Program-made: the position numbers and the translations under genes
The notes under the pieces: generated by a model
Told to the model about the DNA's origin: nothing
Database searches by the model: none
What the model saw: the letters and a program-made list of their open reading frames with translations, nothing else
Assembly (NCBI RefSeq): GCF_006149045.1
Contig: NZ_VBSN01000010.1
Coordinates: forward strand, 62,001 to 126,000
Source: Dyadobacter flavalbus
GTDB taxonomy: Bacteria > Bacteroidota > Bacteroidia > Cytophagales > Spirosomataceae
Length of the DNA stretch: 64,000 nt
Direction: 5' to 3'
In this document: one piece after another, positions 8,819 to 16,773 of the stretch
Layout of the letters: each line of letters starts with the position of its first letter
How positions within the stretch are numbered: the stretch's first letter is position 1

Positions 8819-10069
8819 TTAAGCCAATGCTTTCTGTTCTGCGCGGTAGTACAATGTCGAGGCGTTTTCCGGTTTCAGGATATTTCTGGCAGCTTCGTGA
8901 ATGTCGGCGGAAGTCAGGTTCCGGATGATTTCTGCATCATTATTGGCCCATTCCACGTTTCCGGCATTGGCTGCAAAAGCGAGGTTCATAGCCCTGTTCA
9001 GCAGTTCCACTTCGGAAAAAGCAAGGGAAGCTTCGGACTGGTTTTTAACTTTTGTAACTTCTTCGTCTGTCGCTCCGTTTTCAACGAGTTCCTGAAGAAT
9101 TTCCTTCACCGCAGCATCCGCATCTTCAAGCTTTACACCCGGGTTAAGATTGCCTTTGATAAGCAGCAAACCGGGATCCAAAGAAGAAGTCACACTTGCG
9201 CTGATGCTGTTGAAAATGGCTTTTTCCTTTAATAACTGCTGATACAAACGCGAAGATTTGCCTCGTCCGAGAATATCGCTGAGCAAATCGCCGGCATAAA
9301 ATCCGTCCTCATATCTGCCCGGCATGTGAAAAACCTTGATCAGTGAATCCAAAGGAACAGAGGCTGATGTTTCCAGATGCCTTGCTTCGGTTTGTTTCGG
9401 TTCTTTCGGTAAATTTCTTACATACGCCGGTCCGGCCGGAATATCGCCAAACCACTTTTGTGCCAGTTCCTCAATCTGTTCAAACGTCACAGCGCCGGCC
9501 ACGACCATAATGGCATTGTTCGGACGGTAAAAACGAAAGAAAAAATCCTGCACGTCATTCATTGTGGCACGTTCGATGTGCTCGATGTCTTTCCCGATCG
9601 TTGCCCAGCGGTACGGATGTTCTTTATAGGCAAGCGGCCTCAGTTTGAGCCACATGTCGCCGTAAGGCTGATTCAGATACCTTTGCTTGAACTCTTCAAT
9701 GACGACTTTGCGCTGGACTTCCAGTACATTCGGGTCAAAGGAAAGACTGAGCATTCTGTCCGATTCCAGCCAGAATGCCGTTTCTACATTGTCTGCGGGC
9801 AACGTAATGTAATAATTGGTAATATCCGGCGAAGTAAATGCGTTGTTTTCGCCTCCGACATTCTGAACCGGAATGTCATAGCTCGGAATATGCTTGGAGC
9901 CGCCGAACATCAGATGCTCAAAAAGATGCGCAAATCCGGTACGTTCCTGATCTTCATCCCTTGAACCTACGTTATACAGTATATTAACGGCAGCCATCGG
10001 CGTTGAAAAATCTTCATGAACAAAAACTTTCAGGCCATTATCCAGTGTAAACTGCTTGTAACGGATCAT
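8819..10069 (-). CDS. M16 family zinc metallopeptidase
   Basis: The protein (416 aa) starts at the ATG at 10069, giving IRYKQFTLDNGLKVFVHED, the usual M16 N-terminus; a longer upstream reading adds 40 unlikely residues. The zinc motif is HLFEH at residues 48-52. An E-x6-E element lies in the following helix (VVIEEFKQRY). No signal peptide is evident. The family degrades or processes peptides. A good Bacteroidota promoter lies 90-121 nt upstream. It converges on the M16 gene at 7334 but belongs to a separate transcript. Confidence 0.88.
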   Translation of the reverse strand: MIRYKQFTLDNGLKVFVHEDFSTPMAAVNILYNVGSRDEDQERTGFAHLFEHLMFGGSKHIPSYDIPVQNVGGENNAFTSPDITNYYITLPADNVETAFWLESDRMLSLSFDPNVLEVQRKVVIEEFKQRYLNQPYGDMWLKLRPLAYKEHPYRWATIGKDIEHIERATMNDVQDFFFRFYRPNNAIMVVAGAVTFEQIEELAQKWFGDIPAGPAYVRNLPKEPKQTEARHLETSASVPLDSLIKVFHMPGRYEDGFYAGDLLSDILGRGKSSRLYQQLLKEKAIFNSISASVTSSLDPGLLLIKGNLNPGVKLEDADAAVKEILQELVENGATDEEVTKVKNQSEASLAFSEVELLNRAMNLAFAANAGNVEWANNDAEIIRNLTSADIHEAARNILKPENASTLYYRAEQKALA

Positions 10070-10158
10070 AATTTCAGATTTGTAATAATTTATCGGCCCG
10101 AAAATGGTTAAAATAAAACAGGCCGCAGAAACCCGTTGAAACAAATCAGGGTTATAAA

Positions 10159-10190
10159 CAAAGCTAGTGTTCAGTCGGGATACCACCAAA
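10159..10190 (-). promoter_or_regulatory. Bacteroidota-type promoter for the M16 gene
   Basis: On the minus strand TTTG (10187-10190) is followed by a 20-nt spacer and TAGCTTTG (10159-10166), a complete match to TTTG-N(19-21)-TAnnTTTG. The start codon is at 10069, leaving a leader of about 80-85 nt. Confidence 0.6.
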
Positions 10191-10215
10191 CCATTTTGAG
10201 TTTATAGTAAAGGCC

Positions 10216-11334
10216 ATGCAAAATATGCTTCGATTTCTTTTTTTACTGACAATTCTCCTTTCCTTTTCATTGCCTTCGCGTGCCCAGCTGCTGAATGATC
10301 CGGTTTCTTTGAAAAATGTTCAGAACACTCTGGATAAAATCTATAATTACGAGTTTGACGAGGCCGGGGTTTATATGAATCAAATTGAAAAAAAGTACCC
10401 GAATCATCCGGTTTCTCATATTCTGGACTCCTTTATCCTTTTCTGGAAATACCTGCCGATCAAGGATAATCCGGTGAAATCGAAGGAATATTTTCAAAAA
10501 CTGGAACTATGCCTGGAATCCATCAATAAAAAATTCGGAAAAAACAGCACGGACCCGGAAGCAGTTTTTTATACGATGGTCGCACGCGGGTATATGGCGA
10601 TGCTTTATAACTACCGCGGCGAAATGGTGAATGCGGCGGGCGAGGGCAAAAAAGCCTATAACGCCTTTACGGAAGGCATGAAACTGATCAGCAAAAATCC
10701 GGAATTCTACTTTACTTCCGGCATGTATAATTATTACATTGAAGTATATCCCGAAGAACATCCGATTGTGAAGCCTTTGCTGATTTTTTTCAAGAAAGGC
10801 AACAAGGCACTGGGGCTCAAACAAATTGACAATGCAACCAAAGTAGGCACCATTACACGTGCCGAATCCTGTTTTTACCTGGCGCATTTGTACCTGAAAT
10901 ATGAATCAAGACCAGAAAAGGCTGCTTTTTATACCGAAAAGCTTGTGAACTGGTATCCTCATAACCCTGTATTCCGGATGAAAAATGCCGAATCGCTGTT
11001 GCTTGCCGGGAAGTATGAAAATGCGGCAAAGGATCTGGCTGTTCTCAGGAAGATAAATACGGGTTTTTATCCGGCAGCATGGCGCACATTTCAGGGAATC
11101 CTGGAAGAAAAAGGTGAGAATAACGATGCTGCTGCACAGCATGAATATCTGCTTGCGCTGAAAACCCCGCATGACGACCAGTATACCAAAGAATATCACG
11201 CACTGGCATACGCTGGACTGGCGCGCATTTCAGCACGGGCCGGAAACAGGCAGAAAGCTAAGGATTACTATAAAAAATGCCTTGAAAAAGCTGAATATAG
11301 AGCGGTGATCAAGGAAGCCAAGTCTTTTAAGTAG
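10216..11334 (+). CDS. Exported helical-repeat (TPR-like) protein
   Basis: This 372-residue protein starts with a clear signal peptide ending in SLPSRAQ, so it should reach the periplasm or outer membrane. The rest is helical with degenerate TPR-like units, for example TRAESCFYLAHLYLKYESRP and YHALAYAGLARISARAGNRQ. No catalytic motif is visible. Its stop codon is one base from the end of the convergent amidohydrolase gene, so termination must occur inside that gene. The role is unknown. Confidence 0.75.
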   Translation: MQNMLRFLFLLTILLSFSLPSRAQLLNDPVSLKNVQNTLDKIYNYEFDEAGVYMNQIEKKYPNHPVSHILDSFILFWKYLPIKDNPVKSKEYFQKLELCLESINKKFGKNSTDPEAVFYTMVARGYMAMLYNYRGEMVNAAGEGKKAYNAFTEGMKLISKNPEFYFTSGMYNYYIEVYPEEHPIVKPLLIFFKKGNKALGLKQIDNATKVGTITRAESCFYLAHLYLKYESRPEKAAFYTEKLVNWYPHNPVFRMKNAESLLLAGKYENAAKDLAVLRKINTGFYPAAWRTFQGILEEKGENNDAAAQHEYLLALKTPHDDQYTKEYHALAYAGLARISARAGNRQKAKDYYKKCLEKAEYRAVIKEAKSFK

Positions 11335-11335
11335 C

Positions 11336-12469
11336 TTAATTTGGAAACAAGCTTTTGTCCAGGCCGGGAATGATTTTCAAGGCATTTTTATAATACAGTT
11401 TTTTCAGTACTTCATCGGAAAGTCCCATGCCGTACATGCGCCAGAAAGCATGGTACTTTTTGTGATAGGGGAAATATTCGTCTTCGGTTTCCAGCACGCG
11501 GAAATACGTTGAGTATTCGGACGGGACCCAGCTGTCCTTTCCAAAAAGAACGCGGTCCTGATATTTTTCAAAGAACTTTTTTGCACTTCTGGGCTGCCTT
11601 CCCAGTTCAGCAATCACCGCGCCGATTTCCACGTACATGTTCGGAAATGCAATCATCAGGCTGTCCAGTTTTTTCAGGTTGTTAGGATACCAGCCCATGT
11701 GCGCGTTTATGAAAGTCGTTTTCGGATTACTGCGGAAAATGTGATGCTGTTCGGCGATGAGCGAATCAAAAGGAACGGGATCGTTTTTGTCCCTGCGCCT
11801 GCCGGGATGCGTTTTCAGTTCCAGCCAGCGTTCGTTATAGCGGTCCATCGGGTCCCAGAATGACGGTACGTCCGCCGTATGGATCAGAACCGGAACGCCG
11901 AGTTCGCCGCATTTCTGCCATACGGGCTGTAATCTTGCGTCACTTACGGCAACACGGTTTCCTTTATCATCTCTTATTCCGCTAAAACCAAGGCTTTTGT
12001 ATATTTTAAGTCCTTTTGCCCCCATTTTTACATCTTCTTCCAGCTGCTTTACCGCTTTTGAAGTCCAGTCTTTTTCACCGAATCCTTTAAACTGAAGATT
12101 GGTAAAAACAGCTATGCGTTTGGGTTCGTTTCTGGCGATGTTATCAAGCGATCCTTTGAGCGTGGCTGTTCCTTCGCTCCATTCCTGCGACCAGCCTCTT
12201 CCGCTAAGGTTGATCATGATGCCCATGTTCAGGCTGTCCATTTGTGCCGACAATGCTTTCAGGTCTTGCGTCGGCATTTGCGTCTGATGATTATGGACGT
12301 CGATAAATGGAAATTTGGCACGCTTCAAGATATGTTCCTCTACTTTCAGCGTTGAAATCGGATCGTATTCTTCAAAGCCGAGCGGCTGCGTAACCTCGGA
12401 AGCATTTTGTGCGTCCGCAGTGAAACCGATGCCGGAAGAAAAAAGCAGAAAGAGTAACAGTCTTTTCAT
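11336..12469 (-). CDS. Exported amidohydrolase-related (TIM-barrel) metal-dependent hydrolase
   Basis: A signal peptide (ending FTADAQ) precedes a 350-residue amidohydrolase_2-type barrel. The metal-binding H-x-H is in FIDVHNHQTQMP. Further candidate ligands are His in VLIHTADVP and INAHMGWYPNN, and Asp in LFGKDSW. The family includes decarboxylases and hydrolases of the ACMSD group. An exported form suggests action on extracellular or periplasmic carbon compounds, but the substrate is unknown. Confidence 0.82.
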   Translation of the reverse strand: MKRLLLFLLFSSGIGFTADAQNASEVTQPLGFEEYDPISTLKVEEHILKRAKFPFIDVHNHQTQMPTQDLKALSAQMDSLNMGIMINLSGRGWSQEWSEGTATLKGSLDNIARNEPKRIAVFTNLQFKGFGEKDWTSKAVKQLEEDVKMGAKGLKIYKSLGFSGIRDDKGNRVAVSDARLQPVWQKCGELGVPVLIHTADVPSFWDPMDRYNERWLELKTHPGRRRDKNDPVPFDSLIAEQHHIFRSNPKTTFINAHMGWYPNNLKKLDSLMIAFPNMYVEIGAVIAELGRQPRSAKKFFEKYQDRVLFGKDSWVPSEYSTYFRVLETEDEYFPYHKKYHAFWRMYGMGLSDEVLKKLYYKNALKIIPGLDKSLFPN

Positions 12470-12507
12470 AAAATATATTTTGCGTAAAATTTCATGTTTG
12501 CATTAGT

Positions 12508-13008
12508 TCAGCTTGCCTGAAAAGCACTGGGAATGTAAATCAGCGCTACGCATTGAGCGGCGATGCCTTCTTCTCTTCCTACAAATCCAAGCTGTTCGGA
12601 AGTCGTTGCTTTGATGGAAATATCGTTCTCAGGAATATTCGTCACCTTGGCCAGACATGCCTTCATGTCCGGAATGTGCGGGTTTAATTTGGGATTCTGA
12701 AGAATGACGGTCACATCGATATTCCCGACTTCGTAGCCTTTTTCCCGGATCATTTCCAGCACTTTTGCTAACAGAATCTTGCTGTCAACCCCTTTCCATT
12801 GCGGGTCTTTATCCGAAAAATGATAGCCGATGTTACGTAGATTTGCAGCGCCCAGCAGCGCATCGCATATCACATGACAAACGACATCTGCGTCTGAATG
12901 GCCTTTTGCGCCATGTGTATGCGGAATCAGAATACCGCCCAGCCAGAACGGCCTGCCTTCTTCCAACTGATGCACGTCATAGCCTTGTCCAACACGAAAG
13001 GGAAACAT
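12508..13008 (-). CDS. ispF: 2-C-methyl-D-erythritol 2,4-cyclodiphosphate synthase
   Basis: A 166-residue enzyme of the MEP isoprenoid pathway that cyclises CDP-ME 2-phosphate to MEcPP. The N-terminus RVGQGYDVHQL carries the Asp/His zinc ligands. The motifs GHSDADVVCHVICDALLGA and the C-terminal ATTSEQLGFVGREEGIAA are diagnostic of IspF. No other MEP gene is in the window. A likely promoter lies at 13072-13103, about 60-95 nt upstream of the start codon. Confidence 0.97.
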   Translation of the reverse strand: MFPFRVGQGYDVHQLEEGRPFWLGGILIPHTHGAKGHSDADVVCHVICDALLGAANLRNIGYHFSDKDPQWKGVDSKILLAKVLEMIREKGYEVGNIDVTVILQNPKLNPHIPDMKACLAKVTNIPENDISIKATTSEQLGFVGREEGIAAQCVALIYIPSAFQAS

Positions 13009-13071
13009 CTTTGATTTTTAAGAGTACGAAAACAAGTATAAAAGTTCTTTATGATAAAGTATACTTCCGGA

Positions 13072-13103
13072 CAAATATAATAATTCCGTAATGCAGCATG
13101 AAA
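13072..13103 (-). promoter_or_regulatory. Likely promoter of ispF
   Basis: On the minus strand TTTC (13100-13103), a 20-nt spacer and TATATTTG (13072-13079) match 11 of the 12 fixed and variable consensus positions (the first box reads TTTC, not TTTG). The start codon of ispF is at 13008. Confidence 0.45.
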
Positions 13104-13141
13104 ATGCAGCTTGTGGAGTCAAATTGAAGTAAAAGAGTTTT

Positions 13142-13176
13142 GTGAAAAGTGAAATGTGAATGGTAAAATGTAAGAT
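13142..13176. repeat. Five in-register heptanucleotide repeats (consensus GTGAAAT)
   Basis: Five successive 7-nt words (GTGAAAA, GTGAAAT, GTGAATG, GTAAAAT, GTAAGAT) lie in the gap between the anti-sigma-like gene and ispF. The period is seven throughout, with no register change. Confidence 0.7.
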
Positions 13177-13190
13177 CGTAACCGCCGGAA

Positions 13191-13664
13191 TTACTTTTGC
13201 TGCTGAATCTGGGTTTTCAGTCTGAGGATTTCCTGTTCCTGGCCGGAAGATTTAAAGTAATAATAAAGTCCTGCAATGAGGAATATTTTTGAAAGGATAA
13301 ATACGATTATAAAGGCCGGGCGCCAGTATTTATGCACTTTGATATACGTATCGCTTACTTCAACTTCCAGGTAAGGGCCTTTGTTATAATTTTCTTCTTT
13401 GGGAATGCGGTTGAAAACGTGCTTTCTTTTTTGAGCATTGCCCTTTCTGCTTCTCAGATGCACAATTTCGCGTACGTCCTGCGGCGGAGACACCGCATTT
13501 GCATCAAAGTAGCTCAGCACGTCATTTTCAAGATGGGTTACATAAGCAGCAAGTTCGGGGTCATCCAGCATTTTTTGCTGTACAAGTTCCTGTTCTTCCC
13601 GACTTGCAAGTCCGAGCAGATAAGATTCCAGAATCCCGCTTTTTATAAGATCCTGCGTATTCAA
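13191..13664 (-). CDS. Putative membrane-anchored anti-sigma factor
   Basis: This 157-residue protein begins ESYLLGLASREEQELVQQKM, a helix pair typical of RskA-like anti-sigma N-termini. One transmembrane segment (about residues 115-137) is followed by a short coiled-coil tail. The His/Cys zinc motif of the ZAS class is absent. It lies 12 bp downstream of the sigma-like gene on the same strand, which supports a sigma/anti-sigma pair. The trigger is unknown, and the periplasmic part is only about 20 residues. Confidence 0.6.
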   Translation of the reverse strand: MNTQDLIKSGILESYLLGLASREEQELVQQKMLDDPELAAYVTHLENDVLSYFDANAVSPPQDVREIVHLRSRKGNAQKRKHVFNRIPKEENYNKGPYLEVEVSDTYIKVHKYWRPAFIIVFILSKIFLIAGLYYYFKSSGQEQEILRLKTQIQQQK

Positions 13665-13676
13665 TGTATGTTCAGT

Positions 13677-14138
13677 TTAAGCATCGCGGTTTGATTTAAA
13701 GAATGCATGTAACGAGCGAAGTACCTCGGGTTTGGAAATGTTCAGTTTTTCTGCCACTTCTTCCGGTGAAAATCCCTGACGGAAAGCAAGATCAAAAACC
13801 TGCTGCGGAGAATTTTCCGCTGCGTCACTGCGGATGTCCAGAGCCGGGGATGAAGCGCCCGCAAGTTTTCTTTTGGCTTCCACAGCTTTTGCACGCGCCA
13901 GTTTGATAATGCATACGGCAAAGGTAAACGGATAACTGTTGCAGCTTTGCAGCAGAGGCGAAGAAAATACACTGATCAGCACTTCCTGCGCGAGATGAGG
14001 CTGCGGGATGATCTGCAGAATAATGCCGTAAGCCATTGCGCCGTATTTATCATAAATTTCCAGGGAAGTCAGTTTGCCGGCCGGACTATTCATAAAAGAT
14101 TGGCCTGTATTCCGATTTATTTGTTCCAGTTCATTCAT
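13677..14138 (-). CDS. Divergent ECF-like RNA polymerase sigma factor
   Basis: The protein (153 aa from the ATG at 14138; a TTG at 14147 is also open) has a weak sigma region 2 (SLEIYDKYGAMAYGIILQII and the following helix) and a clearer region 4 helix-turn-helix (FRQGFSPEEVAEKLNISKPE). Region 2 lacks several of the usual acidic and aromatic residues of ECF factors, so promoter melting may be altered. It sits directly upstream of an anti-sigma-like gene. Alternative: a sigma-derived regulator that no longer recruits polymerase. Confidence 0.6.
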   Translation of the reverse strand: MNELEQINRNTGQSFMNSPAGKLTSLEIYDKYGAMAYGIILQIIPQPHLAQEVLISVFSSPLLQSCNSYPFTFAVCIIKLARAKAVEAKRKLAGASSPALDIRSDAAENSPQQVFDLAFRQGFSPEEVAEKLNISKPEVLRSLHAFFKSNRDA

Positions 14139-14287
14139 ACGCGGCAATTTAATAATATTAAAGTTGTCTGGATAAAATGGTGGGCAAGTATACTGTAATT
14201 AATATTCAAGTTACTTGTTGCATACTAAGTACTTGCAGATCAACCGGGATTATAATTATAAAAGAACAAAGTATTTCGACAAGATCA

Positions 14288-14446
14288 ATGAAATTCTTTA
14301 TGTTTATTGCAGGATTGATTTTCATGTTCTGTTTTCCGGAAGCCCGTATGCCGGAAGCCGTATGCCGGTGTTTTGATCAGAAAACCGGATTATGCAGTTG
14401 CAGCAACGAAATGAAGGTTACAGGATTAAAGATATTCAATGATTAA
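14288..14446 (+). CDS. Small exported Cys-containing peptide, 52 aa
   Basis: An ATG at 14288 opens a 52-residue frame with a hydrophobic N-terminus (KFFMFIAGLIFMFCF) followed by a short polar stretch with Cys-x-Cys and Cys-x-Cys (CRCFDQKTGLCSC). It ends 9 nt before the HAD gene and is probably co-transcribed. I recognise no family. It may be a small secreted or membrane-attached peptide, and a non-coding leader cannot be excluded. Confidence 0.4.
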   Translation: MKFFMFIAGLIFMFCFPEARMPEAVCRCFDQKTGLCSCSNEMKVTGLKIFND

Positions 14447-14455
14447 TTTTACAAA

Positions 14456-15112
14456 ATGAAAAAAGAAATAGCAGTTATTTTTGATATGGATGGCGTAATC
14501 TGCCATACGAACCCGTATCATTCCATGGCTTTCCGGGAATTTTTCTCAAAGCGGAACCTTTCTCCGACGGATGCGGACTTTGCCGATCATATGTTTGGCA
14601 AAAGCAACAGTTACATTCTGAGCCATTTTCTTAATCGCAAAGTGGAAGGAAAAGAACTTCTTGAACTGGAAAATGAAAAAGAAAGCCTGTTTCGTGAGCT
14701 GTACGGTCCGCATATTTCACCCATTGCAGGCATTACAAAATTCATTCGTGACTTAAAGGAAAACGGAGTGAAAATCGGCGTGGCGACTTCTGCGCCGTAT
14801 GCCAATTTCGAGCTGATAGTAAGCAAAGTCCTGATCGGCAAAGACCTGGGTTCCGTTCTTACGAGTGAAGATGTGGAAAAGCACAAGCCTGATCCTGAAA
14901 TTTATCTGAAGTCCGCGAAAAATCTGGATGTTGATCCGGAAAACTGCATCGTATTCGAGGATTCTTACTCCGGTGTTTCGGCCGCGCTGAATGCCGGTAT
15001 GCGCGTAGTGGGCGTATTGAGCTCGCATACGCAGGAAGAATTGCCTCCGTGCAACATGTATGTAGAAAACTACAATGAAATGACGTTCAAAAAAGTGGCC
15101 GGATTGTTATAA
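14456..15112 (+). CDS. HAD-superfamily hydrolase (beta-phosphoglucomutase-like)
   Basis: A 218-residue subclass I HAD phosphatase or mutase. Motif I is DMDGVICHTNPYHSMAF. Motif II is the Ser/Thr of VATSAPY. Motif III/IV is KHKPDPEIYLKSAKNL followed by FEDSYSGVSAALNAGM. The helical cap between motifs I and II fits phosphoglycolate phosphatase or beta-phosphoglucomutase relatives. The substrate cannot be fixed from the sequence. It ends 8 bp from the convergent membrane-protein gene at 15121. Confidence 0.88.
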   Translation: MKKEIAVIFDMDGVICHTNPYHSMAFREFFSKRNLSPTDADFADHMFGKSNSYILSHFLNRKVEGKELLELENEKESLFRELYGPHISPIAGITKFIRDLKENGVKIGVATSAPYANFELIVSKVLIGKDLGSVLTSEDVEKHKPDPEIYLKSAKNLDVDPENCIVFEDSYSGVSAALNAGMRVVGVLSSHTQEELPPCNMYVENYNEMTFKKVAGLL

Positions 15113-15120
15113 ATCACTTT

Positions 15121-16773
15121 TTATAAAGCAGCGGCATCGTTTACTCTGACGTCAAATGCGCCTGTAAGTACTTTGTCATTGCGTTTTATCTGTAGGAAAA
15201 TGCGGTAGCGGCCGCCCTTTGGAAATGAATAGGGAAAAGTGATCCGGTTGCTGTGTTCCATTCCCGTCATTCCGGTGCCTGCGGTATCGTACATGCCCAT
15301 TTCGGTCATTAGAAATTCTTCTCTTTCCGGCACGGACATGGATTTCAAACGTGCAAGATGCCGGTCAACGCTGTCGCGGAACATAGCGGGCGACGGTCTT
15401 TTTGCAATGTTGGCGGTGTCGGAAATGCGGTTTTTGAATGTCTGGCCGGCTGCCATTGAAAAGGAACCGCCGGGATGCAGATGAATGTAAACCGAGCCGT
15501 CGGACCGGAAAACGGCAACGTGACCGGTCATTCCAAGATAAGGTTCGGGCAGGCACGGACTTCCGTCGGGATTGAAAATTTCGAAATTAAGCTCGTAAGG
15601 AATTCCGGCTTTCAGCGGTTTGTCGGGTTTCCCTTCCCAAACGGCATACGAACTGTCTTTGAAAACGGTTTTGGTTCCGGGCTTGCCGCAAATGACCACA
15701 TTGGCATCGTACGGAATCCTTCCGGGCGAATCCAGCGGATCGGTTAACGTATAGGTATCTTCCTGCGCAACGGTTGCCGGCTGCGTTTTGCTCTGGATCT
15801 GAGCGGGTATGACCAACGTATCTACAATCGTCTCGGCAAACCCGGAATACTGAACGATATCGGAATAAACAAGGTATTTTCCGGCGGGCAAATCCGGAAG
15901 TGCGGCTTCAAAGCGAAGTGTATCTTTTCGCTCCGGGTGGATGTGCGCAAAGGCGTCCATGCCCGGAATCCGGACCAGAAATGTATGCATCAGTTTGCCG
16001 TGATCCGGAATCAATGTACTCAGCATGCTGCCTTTGGATTGTGCCGTCCAGCCAGTAGTATCAATTTCAAGCTGAAAAACCGGATTGTTCTCTGAACCGA
16101 GGATTTTGGTATTGCCTTGAAGCGGTTTGTAAAGCCATTGCTTGTAATCGGCTGCCCAGTTATCCCACCAGCTGCTTCCGCCGTACAGGATCAGGGCGCA
16201 TACAACCGTTGCAATGCCCATATTCATCCATTTTTTACGTTTTTGTGCGGCAGTAAGCACTTCTCCGGGCCTTAATATCCCGTCGCTTACACTGGCGCCG
16301 ATTGTTGTGATCATTAGCAGAAACAGCAGAACGCCTAAAATGCTGAGCCCGATGCCAAGTTGTTTGGGCATATCCCGCTGCGCAGTGGAAACGGCTATAA
16401 TCGGGATAATGATTTCACCTTTTCCCTTATCGCCTTCAATCTGGATCTGTGCGCTTGAAGAACCCGATTCCATTAACCATATCGAACCCTGAAACTGACC
16501 GGTTTGTCCGGGAACCTGCGTAAGTTCATCCGGCGAAGGAGCGCCTTTGTCGCCTGAATAAAAGTAAATGGGCCTCGCCAGGATTTTATCTGCATTTCCG
16601 TTGCTTACAAAAACGGTTAGACGGGCAGTTCCGGGAATAACGTCAGGCGGCTGAATGCTTGCAAGGATTGTGTAGGGCCCGGCTTGTCCCTGCATCTGAA
16701 CGCCGGAACTTCCGATATGCGCTTTGGCACTGGCGCCAATAAGCAGCAGAATAAAAAAGAGAATATTTTTCAT
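15121..16773 (-). CDS. Membrane-anchored protein with YtkA/FixH-like domains and HxHP motifs
   Basis: A 550-residue protein with a signal peptide that ends just before AHIGSSG. Domain 1 (about 20-130) is an immunoglobulin-like YtkA-type domain. Two transmembrane segments follow (about 138-160 and 185-200). The C-terminal part (205-550) holds two more beta domains, each with a His-x-His-Pro motif: AHIHP at 276-280, preceded by PDHGKLMH, and IHLHP at 430-434. Such His clusters suggest metal binding, perhaps copper, but this is inference. It overlaps the next gene upstream by 4 bp (ATGA), so the two are translationally coupled. The function is unknown. Confidence 0.7.
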   Translation of the reverse strand: MKNILFFILLLIGASAKAHIGSSGVQMQGQAGPYTILASIQPPDVIPGTARLTVFVSNGNADKILARPIYFYSGDKGAPSPDELTQVPGQTGQFQGSIWLMESGSSSAQIQIEGDKGKGEIIIPIIAVSTAQRDMPKQLGIGLSILGVLLFLLMITTIGASVSDGILRPGEVLTAAQKRKKWMNMGIATVVCALILYGGSSWWDNWAADYKQWLYKPLQGNTKILGSENNPVFQLEIDTTGWTAQSKGSMLSTLIPDHGKLMHTFLVRIPGMDAFAHIHPERKDTLRFEAALPDLPAGKYLVYSDIVQYSGFAETIVDTLVIPAQIQSKTQPATVAQEDTYTLTDPLDSPGRIPYDANVVICGKPGTKTVFKDSSYAVWEGKPDKPLKAGIPYELNFEIFNPDGSPCLPEPYLGMTGHVAVFRSDGSVYIHLHPGGSFSMAAGQTFKNRISDTANIAKRPSPAMFRDSVDRHLARLKSMSVPEREEFLMTEMGMYDTAGTGMTGMEHSNRITFPYSFPKGGRYRIFLQIKRNDKVLTGAFDVRVNDAAAL

